Below are positions 27,701 to 42,395 of a stretch of DNA of 64,000 nt, piece after piece. The notes beneath the pieces are model-generated. The model was not told the origin of the DNA, made no database searches, and saw only the letters and a program-made list of their open reading frames with translations. Source of the stretch: Mixophyes australis (Eukaryota; Chordata; Amphibia; Anura; Limnodynastidae); NCBI GenBank assembly GCA_036250195.1, contig JAVHZZ010000015.1, forward strand, positions 806,001 through 870,000, in the 5' to 3' direction. The position numbers and the translations under genes are program-made. Position 1 is the first letter of the stretch, and every line of letters begins with the position of its first letter.

Positions 27701-28516
27701 TCATGATTCATGATTCGATTCATGATTCATGATTCATAATTCATGATTCGATTCATGATTCATGATTCAATTCATGATTCATGATTCGATTCATGATTCA
27801 TAATTCTTGATTTATGATTCATGATTCGATTCATGATTCATGATTCAATTCATGATTCATGATTCGATTCATGATTCATGATTAGATTCATGATTTATAA
27901 TTCAAATCATGATTCATGATTCAATATTTAATTCATGATTCATGATTCGATTCATGATTCATGATTCAATTCATGATTCATGATTCATGATTCAATTCAT
28001 GATTCATGATTCAATTCATGATTCATGATTCGATTCATGATTCATGATTCATGATTCAATTCATGATTCATGATTCATGATTCAATTCATGATTCATGAT
28101 TCAATTCATGATTCATGATTCGATTCATGATTCATGATTCATGATTCATGATTCGATTCATGATTCATGATTCAATTCATGATTCATGATTCATGATTCA
28201 ATTCATGATTCATGATTCATGATTCAATTCATGATTCATGATTTGATTCATGATTCATGATTCAATTCATGTATCATGATTCATGATTCATGATTCAATT
28301 CATGATTCATGATTCATGATTCATGATTCAATTCATGATTCAATTCATGATTCATGATTTGATTCATGATTCATGATTCAATTCATGATTCATGATTCAT
28401 GATTTAATTCATGATTCATGATTCATGATTCATTATTCAATTCATGATTCATGATTCATGATTCATGATTCAATTCATGATTCAATTCATGATTCATGAT
28501 TTGATTCATGATTCAT
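24309..28516 (+). repeat. Higher-order repeat B, copy 1 (4,208 bp)
   Basis: First of four successive units. From here to copy 2 the landmarks gatttgattc, ttttattcatg (24401/28609), caaaattcataaatcg (24723/28931), cgattcacg (24737/28945) and ttatatacatg (25185/29393) are each 4,208 bp apart. Order inside: paired ttttattc words, gattcgtttaatg, caaaattc, gagtcatg, ttatatac, gattcgagattc, gattgaattc, caaattatg with five G units, gatttttgaatc, an amplified gaattatg/ggtttatg segment, tccatgattc, attagattcatgatttat, gtatcatg. It overlaps the second 729-bp copy at its start. Confidence 0.9.
26771..27749 (+). repeat. 320-bp sub-unit amplified inside repeat B
   Basis: The word gaattatg starts at 26,771, 27,110 and 27,430 (339 and 320 bp apart); ggtttatg recurs at 26,985 and 27,305 (320 bp). 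The equivalent segment in copy 2 has gaattatg at 31,024, 31,337 and 31,657, in copy 3 at 35,502, 35,822 and 36,559, and in copy 4 at 40,397 and 40,717. The amplification therefore predates the 4-kb tandem series and has since varied in copy number and spacing. Confidence 0.85.
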
Positions 28517-31500
28517 GATTTGATTCATGATTCATGATTCAATTCATGATTCATGATTCAATTCATGATTCATGATTCATGATTCATGATTCAATTCATG
28601 ATTCATGATTTTATTCATGATTCATGATTCATGATTCATGATTCATGATTTTATTCATGATTCATGATTCATGATTCATGATTCAATTCATGATTCATGA
28701 TTTATGATTCAATTGATGATTCAATTGATGATTCATGATTCAATTCATGATTCATGATTCGATTCATGATTAATGATTTATGATTCGTTTAATGATTCAT
28801 GATTCATTTCATGATTCGTGTTTCGATTCATAATTCATGATTCCATTCATGATTCATGATTCAATTCATGATTCATGTTTCGATTCATGATTCGATTCAT
28901 GATTCATGATTCAATTCATGATTCATGATTCAAAATTCATAAATCGATTCACGATTCATGATTCGATTCATGATTCATGATTCATGATTTAATTCATGAT
29001 TCATGATTCATGATTCATGATTCGATTCATGATTCATGATTCAATTCATGATTCATGATTCATAATTCATGATTCGATTCATGAGTCATGATTCGATTCA
29101 TGATTAATGATTCATGATTTAATTCATGATTCATGATTCATGATTCAATTCATAATTCATGATTCAATTCATGATTTATGATTTATGATTCAATTTATGA
29201 TTCAATTCATGATTCATGATTCATGATTAGATTCATGATTCATGATTCGATTCATGATTCATGATTCAATTCATGATTTATGATTTATGATTCAATTTAT
29301 GATTCAATTCATGATTCATGATTCATGATTCAATTCATGATTCATGATTCATGATTTAATTCATGATTCATGATTCGATTCATGATTCATGATTATATAC
29401 ATGATTTATGATTCGATTCATGATTCATGATTCATAATTCATGATTCGATTCATGATTTATGATTCATGATTCAATTCATGATTCATGATTCAATTCATG
29501 ATTCATGATTGGATTCATGATTCATGATTCAATTCATGATTCATGATTAAATGATTCAATTCATGTTTCATGATTCGAATTATGATTCATGATTCATGAT
29601 TCAATGCATTATTCATGATTCAATTTATGATTCATGATTCAATTCATGATTCATGATTTATGATTCAATTTATGATTCAATTCATGATTCATGATTCAAT
29701 TCATGATTCGAGATTCATGATTCGATTCATGATTCATGATTCATTATTCGATTCATGATTAGATTCATGATTCATGATTAATGATTTATGATTCGTTTCA
29801 TGATTCATGATTCATTTCATGATTCGTGTTTCGATTCATAATTCATGATTCAATTCATGATTCATGATTCAATTCATGATTCATGTTTCGATTCATGATT
29901 CATGATTCGATTCATGATTCATGATTCAATTCATGATTCATGATTCATAATTCATGATTCGATTCATGATTCATGATTCGATTCATGATTCATGATTCAT
30001 GATTTAATTCATGATTCATGATTCATGATTCATGATTCATGATTCAATTCATGATTCATGATTCATAATTCATGATTCGATTCATGATTCATGATTCAAT
30101 TCATGATTCATGATTCGATTAATGATTCATGATTCAATTCATGATTTATGATTTATGATTCAATTTATGATTGAATTCATGATTCATGATTCATGATTAG
30201 ATTCATGATTCATGATTCGATTCATGATTCATGATTCAATTCATGATTTATGATTTATGATTCAATTTATGATTCAATTCATGATACATGATTCAATTCA
30301 TGATTCATGATTCATAATTCGATTCATGATTCATGATTCAATTCATGATTCATGATTCATGATTCAATTCATGATTCATGATTCGATTCATGATTCATGA
30401 TTCAATTCATGATTCATGATTCATGATTCAATTCATGATTCATGATTCATGATTCAATTCATGATTCATGATTCAAATTATGATTCATGATTCGATTCAT
30501 GATTCATGATTCGATTCATGATTCATGATTCGATTCATGATTCATGATTCGATTCATGATTAATGATTCGATTCATGATTCATGATTCAATTCATGATTC
30601 ATGATTCATGATTCATGATTCTATTCATGATTCATGATTCGATTCATGATTCATGATTCGATTCATGATTCATGATTCATAATTCATGATTCGATTCATG
30701 ATTCATGATTCATGATTCAAGATTCAATTCATGATTCATGATTCAATTCATGATTCATGATTCGATTCATGATTCATAATTCATGATTTTTGAATCATGA
30801 TTCGATTCATGATTCATGATTTATGATTCAATTCATGATTCATGATTCATAATTCATGATTCGATTCATGATTCATGATTCATGATTCAAGATTCAATTC
30901 ATGATTCATGATTCAATTCATGATTCATGATTCATGATTCAATTCATGATTCATGATTCAATTCATGATTCATGATTTATGATTCAATTCATGATTCAAT
31001 TCATGATTCATGATTCGATTCATGAATTATGATTCAATTCATGATTCATGATTCATAATTCATGATTCGATTCATGATTCTTGATGCGATTCATGATTCA
31101 TGATTCATGATTTAATTCAGGATTCATGATTCATGATTCGATTCATGATTCATGATTCAATTCATGATTCATGATTCGATTCATGATTCATGATTCGATT
31201 CATGATTCATGGTTTATGATTCAATTCATGATTCAATTCATGATTCATTTCATGATTCATGATTCGATTCATGATTCATGATTCAATTCATGATTCATGA
31301 TTTATGATACAATTCATGATTCATGATTCGATTCATGAATTATGATTCAATTCATGATTCATGATTCATAATTCATGATTCGATTCATGATTCTTGATTC
31401 GATTCATGATTCATGATTCATGATTTAATTCATGATTCATGATTCATGATTCATGATTCGATTCATGATTCATGATTCAATTCATGATTCATGATTCGAT

Positions 31501-32795
31501 TCATGATTCATGATTCGATTCATGATTCATGGTTTATGATTCAATTCATGATTCAATTCATGATTCATTTCATGATTCATGATTCGATTCATGATTCATG
31601 ATTCAATTCATGATTCATGATTTATGATACAATTCATGATTCATGATTCGATTCATGAATTATGATTCAATTCATGATTCATGATTCATAATTCATGATT
31701 CGATTCATGATTCATGATTCAATTCATGATTCATGATTCATGATCCATGATTCAATTCATGATTCATGATTCAATTCATGATTCATGATTCGATTCATGA
31801 TTCATGATTCGATTCATGATTCATGATTCAATTCATGATTCATGATTTATGATTCAATTCATGATTCAATTCATGATTCATTTCATGATTCATGATTCGA
31901 TTCATGATTCATGATTCATGATTCGATTCATGATTCATGATTCGATTCATGATTCATGATTCATAATTCATGATTCGATTCATGATTCATGATTCAATTC
32001 ATGATTCATGATTCGATTCATGATTCATAATTCTTGATTTATGATTCATGATTCGATTCATGATTCATGATTCAATTCATGATTCATGATTCGATTCATG
32101 ATTCATGATTAGATTCATGATTTATAATTCAAATCATGATTCATGATTCAATATTTAATTCATGATTCATGATTCGATTCATGATTCATGATTCAATTCA
32201 TGATTCATGATTCATGATTCAATTCATGATTCATGATTCAATTCATGATTCATGATTCGATTCATGATTCATGATTCATGATTCAATTCATGATTCATGA
32301 TTCATGATTCAATTCATGATTCATGATTCAATTCATGATTCATGATTCGATTCATGATTCATGATTCATGATTCATGATTCGATTCATGATTCATGATTC
32401 AATTCATGATTCATGATTCATGATTCAATTCATGATTCATGATTCATGATTCAATTCATGATTCATGATTCATTATTCATGATTCAATTCATGATTCAAT
32501 TCATGATTCATGATTTGATTCATGATTCATGATTCAATTCATGTATCATGATTCATGATTCATGATTCAATTCATGATTCATGATTCATGATTCATGATT
32601 CAATTCATGATTCAATTCATGATTCATGATTTGATTCATGATTCATGATTCAATTCATGTTTCATGATTCATGATTTAATTCATGATTCATGATTCATGA
32701 TTCATTATTCAATTCATGATTCATGATTCATGATTCATGATTCAATTCATGATTCAATTCATGATTCATGATTTGATTCATGATTCATGATTCAT
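28517..32795 (+). repeat. Higher-order repeat B, copy 2 (about 4,279 bp)
   Basis: Begins at a visible exchange junction where two gatttgattcatg words follow one another (about 28,498-28,530). Landmarks lie 4,286 bp from those of copy 3 in the early part (ttttattc 28609/32895, cgattcacg 28945/33231) and 4,279 bp at ttatatac (29393/33672). Private changes include ttgatgcgattc at 31,084, where the other copies have ttgattcgattc, and taatgattcg in the alpha block near 30,560. Three gaattatg sub-units are present (31,024, 31,337, 31,657). Confidence 0.9.
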
Positions 32796-35700
32796 GATTT
32801 GATTCATGATTCATGATTCAATTCATGATTCATGATTCATGATTCAATTCATGATTCATGATTCATGATTCATGATTCAATTCATGATTCATGATTTTAT
32901 TCATGATTCATGATTCATGATTCATGATTCATGATTTTATTCATGATTCATGATTCATGATTCATGATTCAATTCATGATTCATGATTTATGATTCAATT
33001 GATGATTCAATTGATGATTCATGATTCAATTCATGATTCATGATTCGATTCATGATTAATGATTTATGATTCGTTTAATGATTCATGATTCATTTCATGA
33101 TTCGTGTTTCGATTCATAATTCATGATTCAATTCATGATTCATTTTTCAATTCATGATTCATGTTTCGATTCATGATTCGATTCATGATTCATGATTCAA
33201 TTCATGATTCATGATTCAAAATTCATAAATCGATTCACGATTCATGATTCGATTCATGATTCATGATTCATGATTTAATTCATGATTCATGATTCATGAT
33301 TCATGATTCGATTCATGATTCATGATTCAATTCATGATTCATGATTCATAATTCATGATTCGATTCATGAGTCATGATTCGATTCATGATTAATGATTCA
33401 TGATTTAATTCATGATTCATGATTCATGATTCAATTCATAATTCATGATTCAATTCATGATTTATGATTTATGATTCAATTTATGATTCAATTCATGATT
33501 CATGATTAGATTCATGATTCATGATTCGATTCATGATTCATGATTCAATTCATGATTTATGATTTATGATTCAATTTATGATTCAATTCATTATTCATGA
33601 TTCATGATTCAATTCATGATTCATAATTCATGATTTAATTCATGATTCATGATTCGATTCATGATTCATGATTATATACATGATTTATGATTCGATTCAT
33701 GATTCATGATTCATAATTCATGATTCGATTCATGATTTATGATTCATGATTCAATTCATGATTCATGATTCAATTCATGATTCATGATTGGATTCATGAT
33801 TCATGATTCAATTCATGATTCATGATTAAATGATTCAATTCATGTTTCATGATTCGAATTATGATTCATGATTCATGATTCAATGCATTATTCATGATTC
33901 AATTTATGATTCATGATTCAATTCATGATTCATGATTTATGATTCAATTTATGATTCAATTCATGATTCATGATTCAATTCATGATTCGAGATTCATGAT
34001 TCGATTCATGATTCATGATTCATTATTCGATTCATGATTAAATTCATGATTCATGATTAATGATTTATGATTCGTTTCATGATTCATGATTCATTTCATG
34101 ATTCGTGTTTCGATTCATAATTCATGATTCATGATTCAATTCATGATTCATGTTTCGATTCATGATTCATGATTCGATTCATGATTCATGATTCAATTCA
34201 TGATTCATGATTCATAATTCATGATTCGATTCATGATTCATGATTCGATTCATGATTCATGATTCATGATTTAATTCATGATTCATGATTCATGATTCAT
34301 GATTCATGATTCATGATTCAATTCATGATTCATGATTCATAATTCATGATTCGATTCATGATTCATGATTCAATTCATGATTCATGATTCGATTAATGAT
34401 TCATGATTCAATTCATGATTTATGATTTATGATTCAATTTATGATTGAATTCATGATTCATGATTCATGATTAGATTCATGATTCATGATTCGATTCATG
34501 ATTCATGATTCAATTCATGATTTATGATTTATGATTCAATTTATGATTCAATTCATGATACATGATTCAATTCATGATTCATGATTCATAATTCGATTCA
34601 TGATTCATGATTCAATTCATGATTCATGATTCATGATTCAATTCATGATTCATGATTCGATTCATGATTCATGATTCAATTCATGATTCATGATTCATGA
34701 TTCAATTTATGATTCATGATTCATGATTCAATTCATGATTCATGATTCAAATTATGATTCATGATTCGATTCATGATTCATGATTCGATTCATGATTCAT
34801 GATTCGATTCATGATTCATGATTCGATTCATGATTCATGATTCGATTCATGATTCAAGATTCAATTCATGATTCATGATTCATGATTCATGATTCTATTC
34901 ATGATTCATGATTCGATTCATGATTCATGATTCGATTCATGATTCATGATTCATAATTCATGATTCGATTCATGATTCATGATTCATGATTCGATTCATG
35001 ATTCATGATTCATGATTCAAGATTCAATTCATGATTCATGATTCAATTCATGATTCATGATTCGATTCATGATTCATAATTCATGATTTTTGAATCATGA
35101 TTCGATTCATGATTCATGATTCATGATTCAATTCATGATTCATGATTCATAATTCATGATTCGATTCATGATTCATGATTCATGATTCAAGATTCAATTC
35201 ATGATTCATGATTCAATTCATGATTCATGATTCGATTCATGATTCATGATTAGATTCATGATTTATAATTCAAATCATGATTCATGATTCGATTCATGAT
35301 TCATGATTCAATTCATGATTCATGATTCATTATTTAATTCATGATACATGATTCGATTCATGATTCATGATTCAATTCATGATTCATGATTCAATTCATG
35401 ATTCATGATTCATGATTCAATTCATGATTCATGATTCAATTCATGATTCATGATTTATGATTCAATTCATGATTCAATTCATGATTCATGATTCGATTCA
35501 TGAATTATGATTCAATTCATGATTCATGATTCATAATTCATGATTCGATTCATGATTCTTGATTCGATTCATGATTCATGATTCATGATTTAATTCATGA
35601 TTCATGATTCATGATTCATAATTCGATTCATGATTCATGATTCAATTCATGATTCATGATTCGATTCATGATTCATGATTCGATTCATGATTCATGGTTT

Positions 35701-37697
35701 ATGATTCAATTCATGATTCAATTCATGATTCATTTCATGATTCATGATTCGATTCATGATTCATGATTCAATTCATGATTCATGATTTATGATACAATTC
35801 ATGATTCATGATTCGATTCATGAATTATGATTCAATTCATGATTCATGATTCATAATTCATGATTCGATTCATGATTCATGATTCAATTCATGATTCATG
35901 ATTCATGATCCATGATTCAATTCATGATTCATGATTCAATTCATGATTCATGATTCGATTCATGATTCATGATTCGATTCATGATTCATGATTCAATTCA
36001 TGATTCATGATTTATGATTCAATTCATGATTCAATTCATGATTCATTTCATGATTCATGATTCGATTCATGATTCATGATTCATGATTCGATTCATGATT
36101 CATGATTCGATTCATGATTCATGATTCATAATTCATGATTCGATTCATGATTCATAATTCATGATTTATGATTCATGATTCGATTCATGATTCATGATTC
36201 AATTCATGATTCATGATTCGATTCATGATTCATGATTAGATTCATGATTTATAATTCAAATCATGATTCATGATTCAATATTTAATTCATGATTCATGAT
36301 TCGATTCATGATTCATGATTCATGATTTAATTCATGATTCATGATTCATGATTCATGATTCGATTCATGATTCATGATTCAATTCATGATTCATGATTCG
36401 ATTCATGATTCATGATTCGATTCATGATTCATGGTTTATGATTCAATTCATGATTCAATTCATGATTCATTTCATGATTCATGATTCGATTCATGATTCA
36501 TGATTCAATTCATGATTCATGATTTATGATACAATTCATGATTCATGATTCGATTCATGAATTATGATTCAATTCATGATTCATGATTCATAATTCATGA
36601 TTCGATTCATGATTCATGATTCAATTCATGATTCATGATTCATGATCCATGATTCAATTCATGATTCATGATTCAATTCATGATTCATGATTCGATTCAT
36701 GATTCATGATTCGATTCATGATTCATGATTCAATTCATGATTCATGATTTATGATTCAATTCATGATTCAATTCATGATTCATTTCATGATTCATGATTC
36801 GATTCATGATTCATGATTCATGATTCGATTCATGATTCATGATTCGATTCATGATTCATGATTCATAATTCATGATTCGATTCATGATTCATGATTCAAT
36901 TCATGATTCATGATTCGATTCATGATTCATAATTCTTGATTTATGATTCATGATTCGATTCATGATTCATGATTCAATTCATGATTCATGATTCGATTCA
37001 TGATTCATGATTAGATTCATGATTTATAATTCAAATCATGATTCATGATTCAATATTTAATTCATGATTCATGATTCGATTCATGATTCATGATTCAATT
37101 CATGATTCATGATTCATGATTCAATTCATGATTCATGATTCAATTCATGATTCATGATTCGATTCATGATTCATGATTCATGATTCAATTCATGATTCAT
37201 GATTCATGATTCAATTCATGATTCATGATTCAATTCATGATTCATGATTCGATTCATGATTCATGATTCATGATTCATGATTCGATTCATGATTCATGAT
37301 TCAATTCATGATTCATGATTCATGATTCAATTCATGATTCATGATTCATGATTCAATTCATGATTCATGATTCATTATTCATGATTCAATTCATGATTCA
37401 ATTCATGATTCATGATTTGATTCATGATTCATGATTCAATTCATGTATCATGATTCATGATTCATGATTCAATTCATGATTCATGATTCATGATTCATGA
37501 TTCAATTCATGATTCAATTCATGATTCATGATTTGATTCATGATTCATGATTCAATTCATGTTTCATGATTCATGATTTAATTCATGATTCATGATTCAT
37601 GATTCATTATTCAATTCATGATTCATGATTCATGATTCATGATTCAATTCATGATTCAATTCATGATTCATGATTTGATTCATGATTCATGATTCAT
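32796..37697 (+). repeat. Higher-order repeat B, copy 3 (about 4,902 bp, with a 737-bp internal duplication)
   Basis: Same landmark order as copies 1 and 2, spaced 4,895 bp to copy 4 (ttttattc 32895/37790, cgattcacg 33231/38126, ttatatac 33672/38567, caaattatg 34748/39643). The extra length is accounted for mainly by an internal 737-bp tandem duplication at about 35,583-37,056. Private or shared-with-copy-4 variants include caagattcaattc at 34,856 and cattattcatgattcatg near 33,590. Confidence 0.9.
35583..37056 (+). repeat. 737-bp tandem duplication within repeat B copy 3
   Basis: Landmarks ggtttatg (35697/36434), gaattatg (35822/36559) and gatccatg (cc at 35910/36647) are 737 bp apart. The junction is near 36,320, where gattcgattcatg words are followed by catgatttaattc instead of the usual gattcaattc. 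Beyond it the spacing grows to 775 bp (ttagattc 36236/37011) because the second copy has two additional 19-bp units. Copies 1, 2 and 4 lack this event. Confidence 0.88.
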
Positions 37698-40600
37698 GAT
37701 TTGATTCATGATTCATGATTCAATTCATGATTCATGATTCATGATTCAATTCATGATTCATGATTCATGATTCAATTCATGATTCATGATTTTATTCATG
37801 ATTCATGATTCATGATTCATGATTCATGATTTTATTCATGATTCATGATTCATGATTCATGATTCAATTCATGATTCATGATTTATGATTCAATTGATGA
37901 TTCAATTGATGATTCATGATTCAATTCATGATTCATGATTCGATTCATGATTAATGATTTATGATTCGTTTAATGATTCATGATTCATTTCATGATTCGT
38001 GTTTCGATTCATAATTCATGATTCAATTCATGATTCATGATTCAATTCATGATTCATGTTTCGATTCATGATTCGATTCATGATTCATGATTCAATTCAT
38101 GATTCATGATTCAAAATTCATAAATCGATTCACGATTCATGATTCGATTCATGATTCATGATTCATGATTTAATTCATGATTCATGATTCATGATTCATG
38201 ATTCGATTCATGATTCATGATTCAATTCATGATTCATGATTCATAATTCATGATTCGATTCATGAGTCATGATTCGATTCATGATTAATGATTCATGATT
38301 TAATTCATGATTCATGATTCATGATTCAATTCATAATTCATGATTCAATTCATGATTTATGATTTATGATTCAATTTATGATTCAATTCATGATTCATGA
38401 TTAGATTCATGATTCATGATTCGATTCATGATTCATGATTCAATTCATGATTTATGATTTATGATTCAATTTATGATTCAATTCATTATTCATGATTCAT
38501 GATTCAATTCATGATTCATAATTCATGATTTAATTCATGATTCATGATTCGATTCATGATTCATGATTATATACATGATTTATGATTCGATTCATGATTC
38601 ATGATTCATAATTCATGATTCGATTCATGATTTATGATTCATGATTCAATTCATGATTCATGATTCAATTCATGATTCATGATTGGATTCATGATTCATG
38701 ATTCAATTCATGATTCATGATTAAATGATTCAATTCATGTTTCATGATTCGAATTATGATTCATGATTCATGATTCAATGCATTATTCATGATTCAATTT
38801 ATGATTCATGATTCAATTCATGATTCATGATTTATGATTCAATTTATGATTCAATTCATGATTCATGATTCAATTCATGATTCGAGATTCATGATTCGAT
38901 TCATGATTCATGATTCATTATTCGATTCATGATTAAATTCATGATTCATGATTAATGATTTATGATTCGTTTCATGATTCATGATTCATTTCATGATTCG
39001 TGTTTCGATTCATAATTCATGATTCATGATTCAATTCATGATTCATGTTTCGATTCATGATTCATGATTCGATTCATGATTCATGATTCAATTCATGATT
39101 CATGATTCATAATTCATGATTCGATTCATGATTCATGATTCGATTCATGATTCATGATTCATGATTTAATTCATGATTCATGATTCATGATTCATGATTC
39201 ATGATTCATGATTCAATTCATGATTCATGATTCATAATTCATGATTCGATTCATGATTCATGATTCAATTCATGATTCATGATTCGATTAATGATTCATG
39301 ATTCAATTCATGATTTATGATTTATGATTCAATTTATGATTGAATTCATGATTCATGATTCATGATTAGATTCACGATTCATGATTCGATTCATGATTCA
39401 TGATTCAATTCATGATTTATGATTTATGATTCAATTTATGATTCAATTCATGATACATGATTCAATTCATGATTCATGATTCATAATTCGATTCATGATT
39501 CATGATTCAATTCATGATTCATGATTCATGATTCAATTCATGATTCATGATTCGATTCATGATTCATGATTCAATTCATGATTCATGATTCATGATTCAA
39601 TTTATGATTCATGATTCATGATTCAATTCATGATTCATGATTCAAATTATGATTCATGATTCGATTCATGATTCATGATTCGATTCATGATTCATGATTC
39701 GATTCATGATTCATGATTCGATTCATGATTCATGATTCGATTCATGATTCAAGATTCAATTCATGATTCATGATTCATGATTCATGATTCTATTCATGAT
39801 TCATGATTCGATTCATGATTCATGATTCGATTCATGATTCATGATTCATAATTCATGATTCGATTCATGATTCATGATTCATGATTCGATTCATGATTCA
39901 TGATTCATGATTCAAGATTCAATTCATGATTCATGATTCAATTCATGATTCATGATTCGATTCATGATTCATAATTCATGATTTTTGAATCATGATTCGA
40001 TTCATGATTCATGATTCATGATTCAATTCATGATTCATGATTCATAATTCATGATTCGATTCATGATTCTTGATTCATGATTCAAGATTCAATTCATGAT
40101 TCATGATTCAATTCATGATTCATGATTCGATTCATGATTCATGATTAGATTCATGATTTATAATTCAAATCATGATTCATGATTCGATTCATGATTCATG
40201 ATTCAATTCATGATTCATGATTCATTATTTAATTCATGATACATGATTCGATTCATGATTCATGATTCAATTCATGATTCATGATTCAATTCATGATTCA
40301 TGATTCATGATTCAATTCATGATTCATGATTCAATTCATGATTCATGATTTATGATTCAATTCATGATTCAATTCATGATTCATGATTCGATTCATGAAT
40401 TATGATTCAATTCATGATTCATGATTCATAATTCATGATTCGATTCATGATTCTTGATTCGATTCATGATTCATGATTCATGATTTAATTCATGATTCAT
40501 GATTCATGATTCATGATTCGATTCATGATTCATGATTCAATTCATGATTCATGATTCGATTCATGATTCATGATTCGATTCATGATTCATGGTTTATGAT

Positions 40601-41820
40601 TCAATTCATGATTCAATTCATGATTCATTTCATGATTCATGATTCGATTCATGATTCATGATTCAATTCATGATTCATGATTTATGATACAATTCATGAT
40701 TCATGATTCGATTCATGAATTATGATTCAATTCATGATTCATGATTCATAATTCATGATTCGATTCATGATTCATGATTCAATTCATGATTCATGATTCA
40801 TGATCCATGATTCAATTCATGATTCATGATTCAATTCATGATTCATGATTCGATTCATGATTCATGATTCGATTCATGATTCATGATTCAATTCATGATT
40901 CATGATTTATGATTCAATTCATGATTCAATTCATGATTCATTTCATGATTCATGATTCGATTCATGATTCATGATTCATGATTCGATTCATGATTCATGA
41001 TTCGATTCATGATTCATGATTCATAATTCATGATTCGATTCATGATTCATAATTCATGATTTATGATTCATGATTCGATTCATGATTCATGATTCAATTC
41101 ATGATTCATGATTCGATTCATGATTCATGATTAGATTCATGATTTATAATTCAAATCATGATTCATGATTCAATATTTAATTCATGATTCATGATTCGAT
41201 TCATGATTCATGATTCAATTCATGATTCATGATTCATGATTCAATTCATGATTCATGATTCAATTCATGATTCATGATTCGATTCATGATTCATGATTCA
41301 TGATTCAATTCATGATTCATGATTCATGATTCAATTCATGATTCATGATTCAATTCATGATTCATGATTCGATTCATGATTCATGATTCATGATTCATGA
41401 TTCGATTCATGATTCATGATTCAATTCATGATTCATGATTCATGATTCAATTCATGATTCATGATTCATGATTCAATTCATGATTCATGATTCATTATTC
41501 ATGATTCAATTCATGATTCAATTCATGATTCATGATTTGATTCATGATTCATGATTCAATTCATGTATCATGATTCATGATTCATGATTCAATTCATGAT
41601 TCATGATTCATGATTCATGATTCATGATTCAATTCATGATTCAATTCATGATTCATGATTTGATTCATGATTCATGATTCAATTCATGATTCATGATTCA
41701 TGATTTAATTCATGATTCATGATTCATGATTCATTATTCAATTCATGATTCATGATTCATGATTCATGATTCATGATTCAATTCATGATTCAATTCATGA
41801 TTCATGATTTGATTCATGAT
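37698..41820 (+). repeat. Higher-order repeat B, copy 4 (last of the series)
   Basis: Follows copy 3 closely, including caagattcaattc (about 39,750) and the cattattcatg variant near 38,485, so copies 3 and 4 are sisters. A private ttcacgattcatg occurs at about 39,371. It carries only two gaattatg sub-units (40,397 and 40,717; 320 bp apart). Unlike copies 1 to 3 it does not end in the gatttg-gatttg junction; at about 41,820 it reads on into gattcaattcatgtatcatg and then the right-hand families. Confidence 0.87.
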
Positions 41821-42395
41821 TCATGATTCAATTCATGTATCATGATTCATGATTCATGATTCAATTCATGATTCATGATTCATGATTTAATTCATGATTC
41901 ATGATTCATGATTCATTATTCAATTCATGATTCATGATTCAATTCATGATTCATGATTCGATTCATGATTCATGATTCATGATTCAAGATTCGATTCATG
42001 AATCATGATTAATGATTCATGATTCAATTCATAAATCATGATTCATGATTCATGATTCAATTCATGATTCATGATTCGATTCATGATTCAATTCATGATT
42101 TATGATTTATGATTCAATTTATGATTCAATTCATGATTCATGATTCATGATTAGATTCATGATTCATGATTCGATTCATGATTCATGATTCAATTCATGA
42201 TTTATGATTTATAATTCAATTTATGATTCAATTCATGATTCATGATTCATGATTCGATTCATGATTCATGATTATATTCATGATTTATGATTCGATTCAT
42301 GATTCATGATTCATAATTCATGATTCGATTCATGATTTATGATTCATGATTCAATTCATGATTCATGATTCAATTCATGATTCATGATTCATGAT
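40805..42395 (+). repeat. ~1.6-kb tandem duplication, first copy
   Basis: The landmark gatccatgattc is at 40,805 and again at 42,396 (1,591 bp). After one extra 19-mer the spacing is 1,610 bp (ttagattc 41131/42741, gtatcatg 41565/43175). The junction is at about 42,390, where words following the ttatattcatg landmark return to the gatccatg segment. The unit ends with the gattcatgaatcatg and cataaatcatg variants at 41,997-42,035, first seen here. Confidence 0.88.
41997..42012. other. Perfect 12-bp palindrome variants of the satellite word
   Basis: The normal 12-mer GATTCATGATTC is a dyad spoiled by one T-T mismatch in each arm. A single change makes it perfect: GATTCATGAATC here and at about 43,600, 44,782, 46,671 and 47,326, and GAATCATGATTC within tttatgaatcatgattcg at 851, 2563, 6379, 10452, 13826, 20766, 48460, 51025, 55540, 57859 and 60845. 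The ttttgaatc copies in repeat B also contain the second form. The arms are too short to imply a stable cruciform; the note records symmetry only. Confidence 0.8.
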
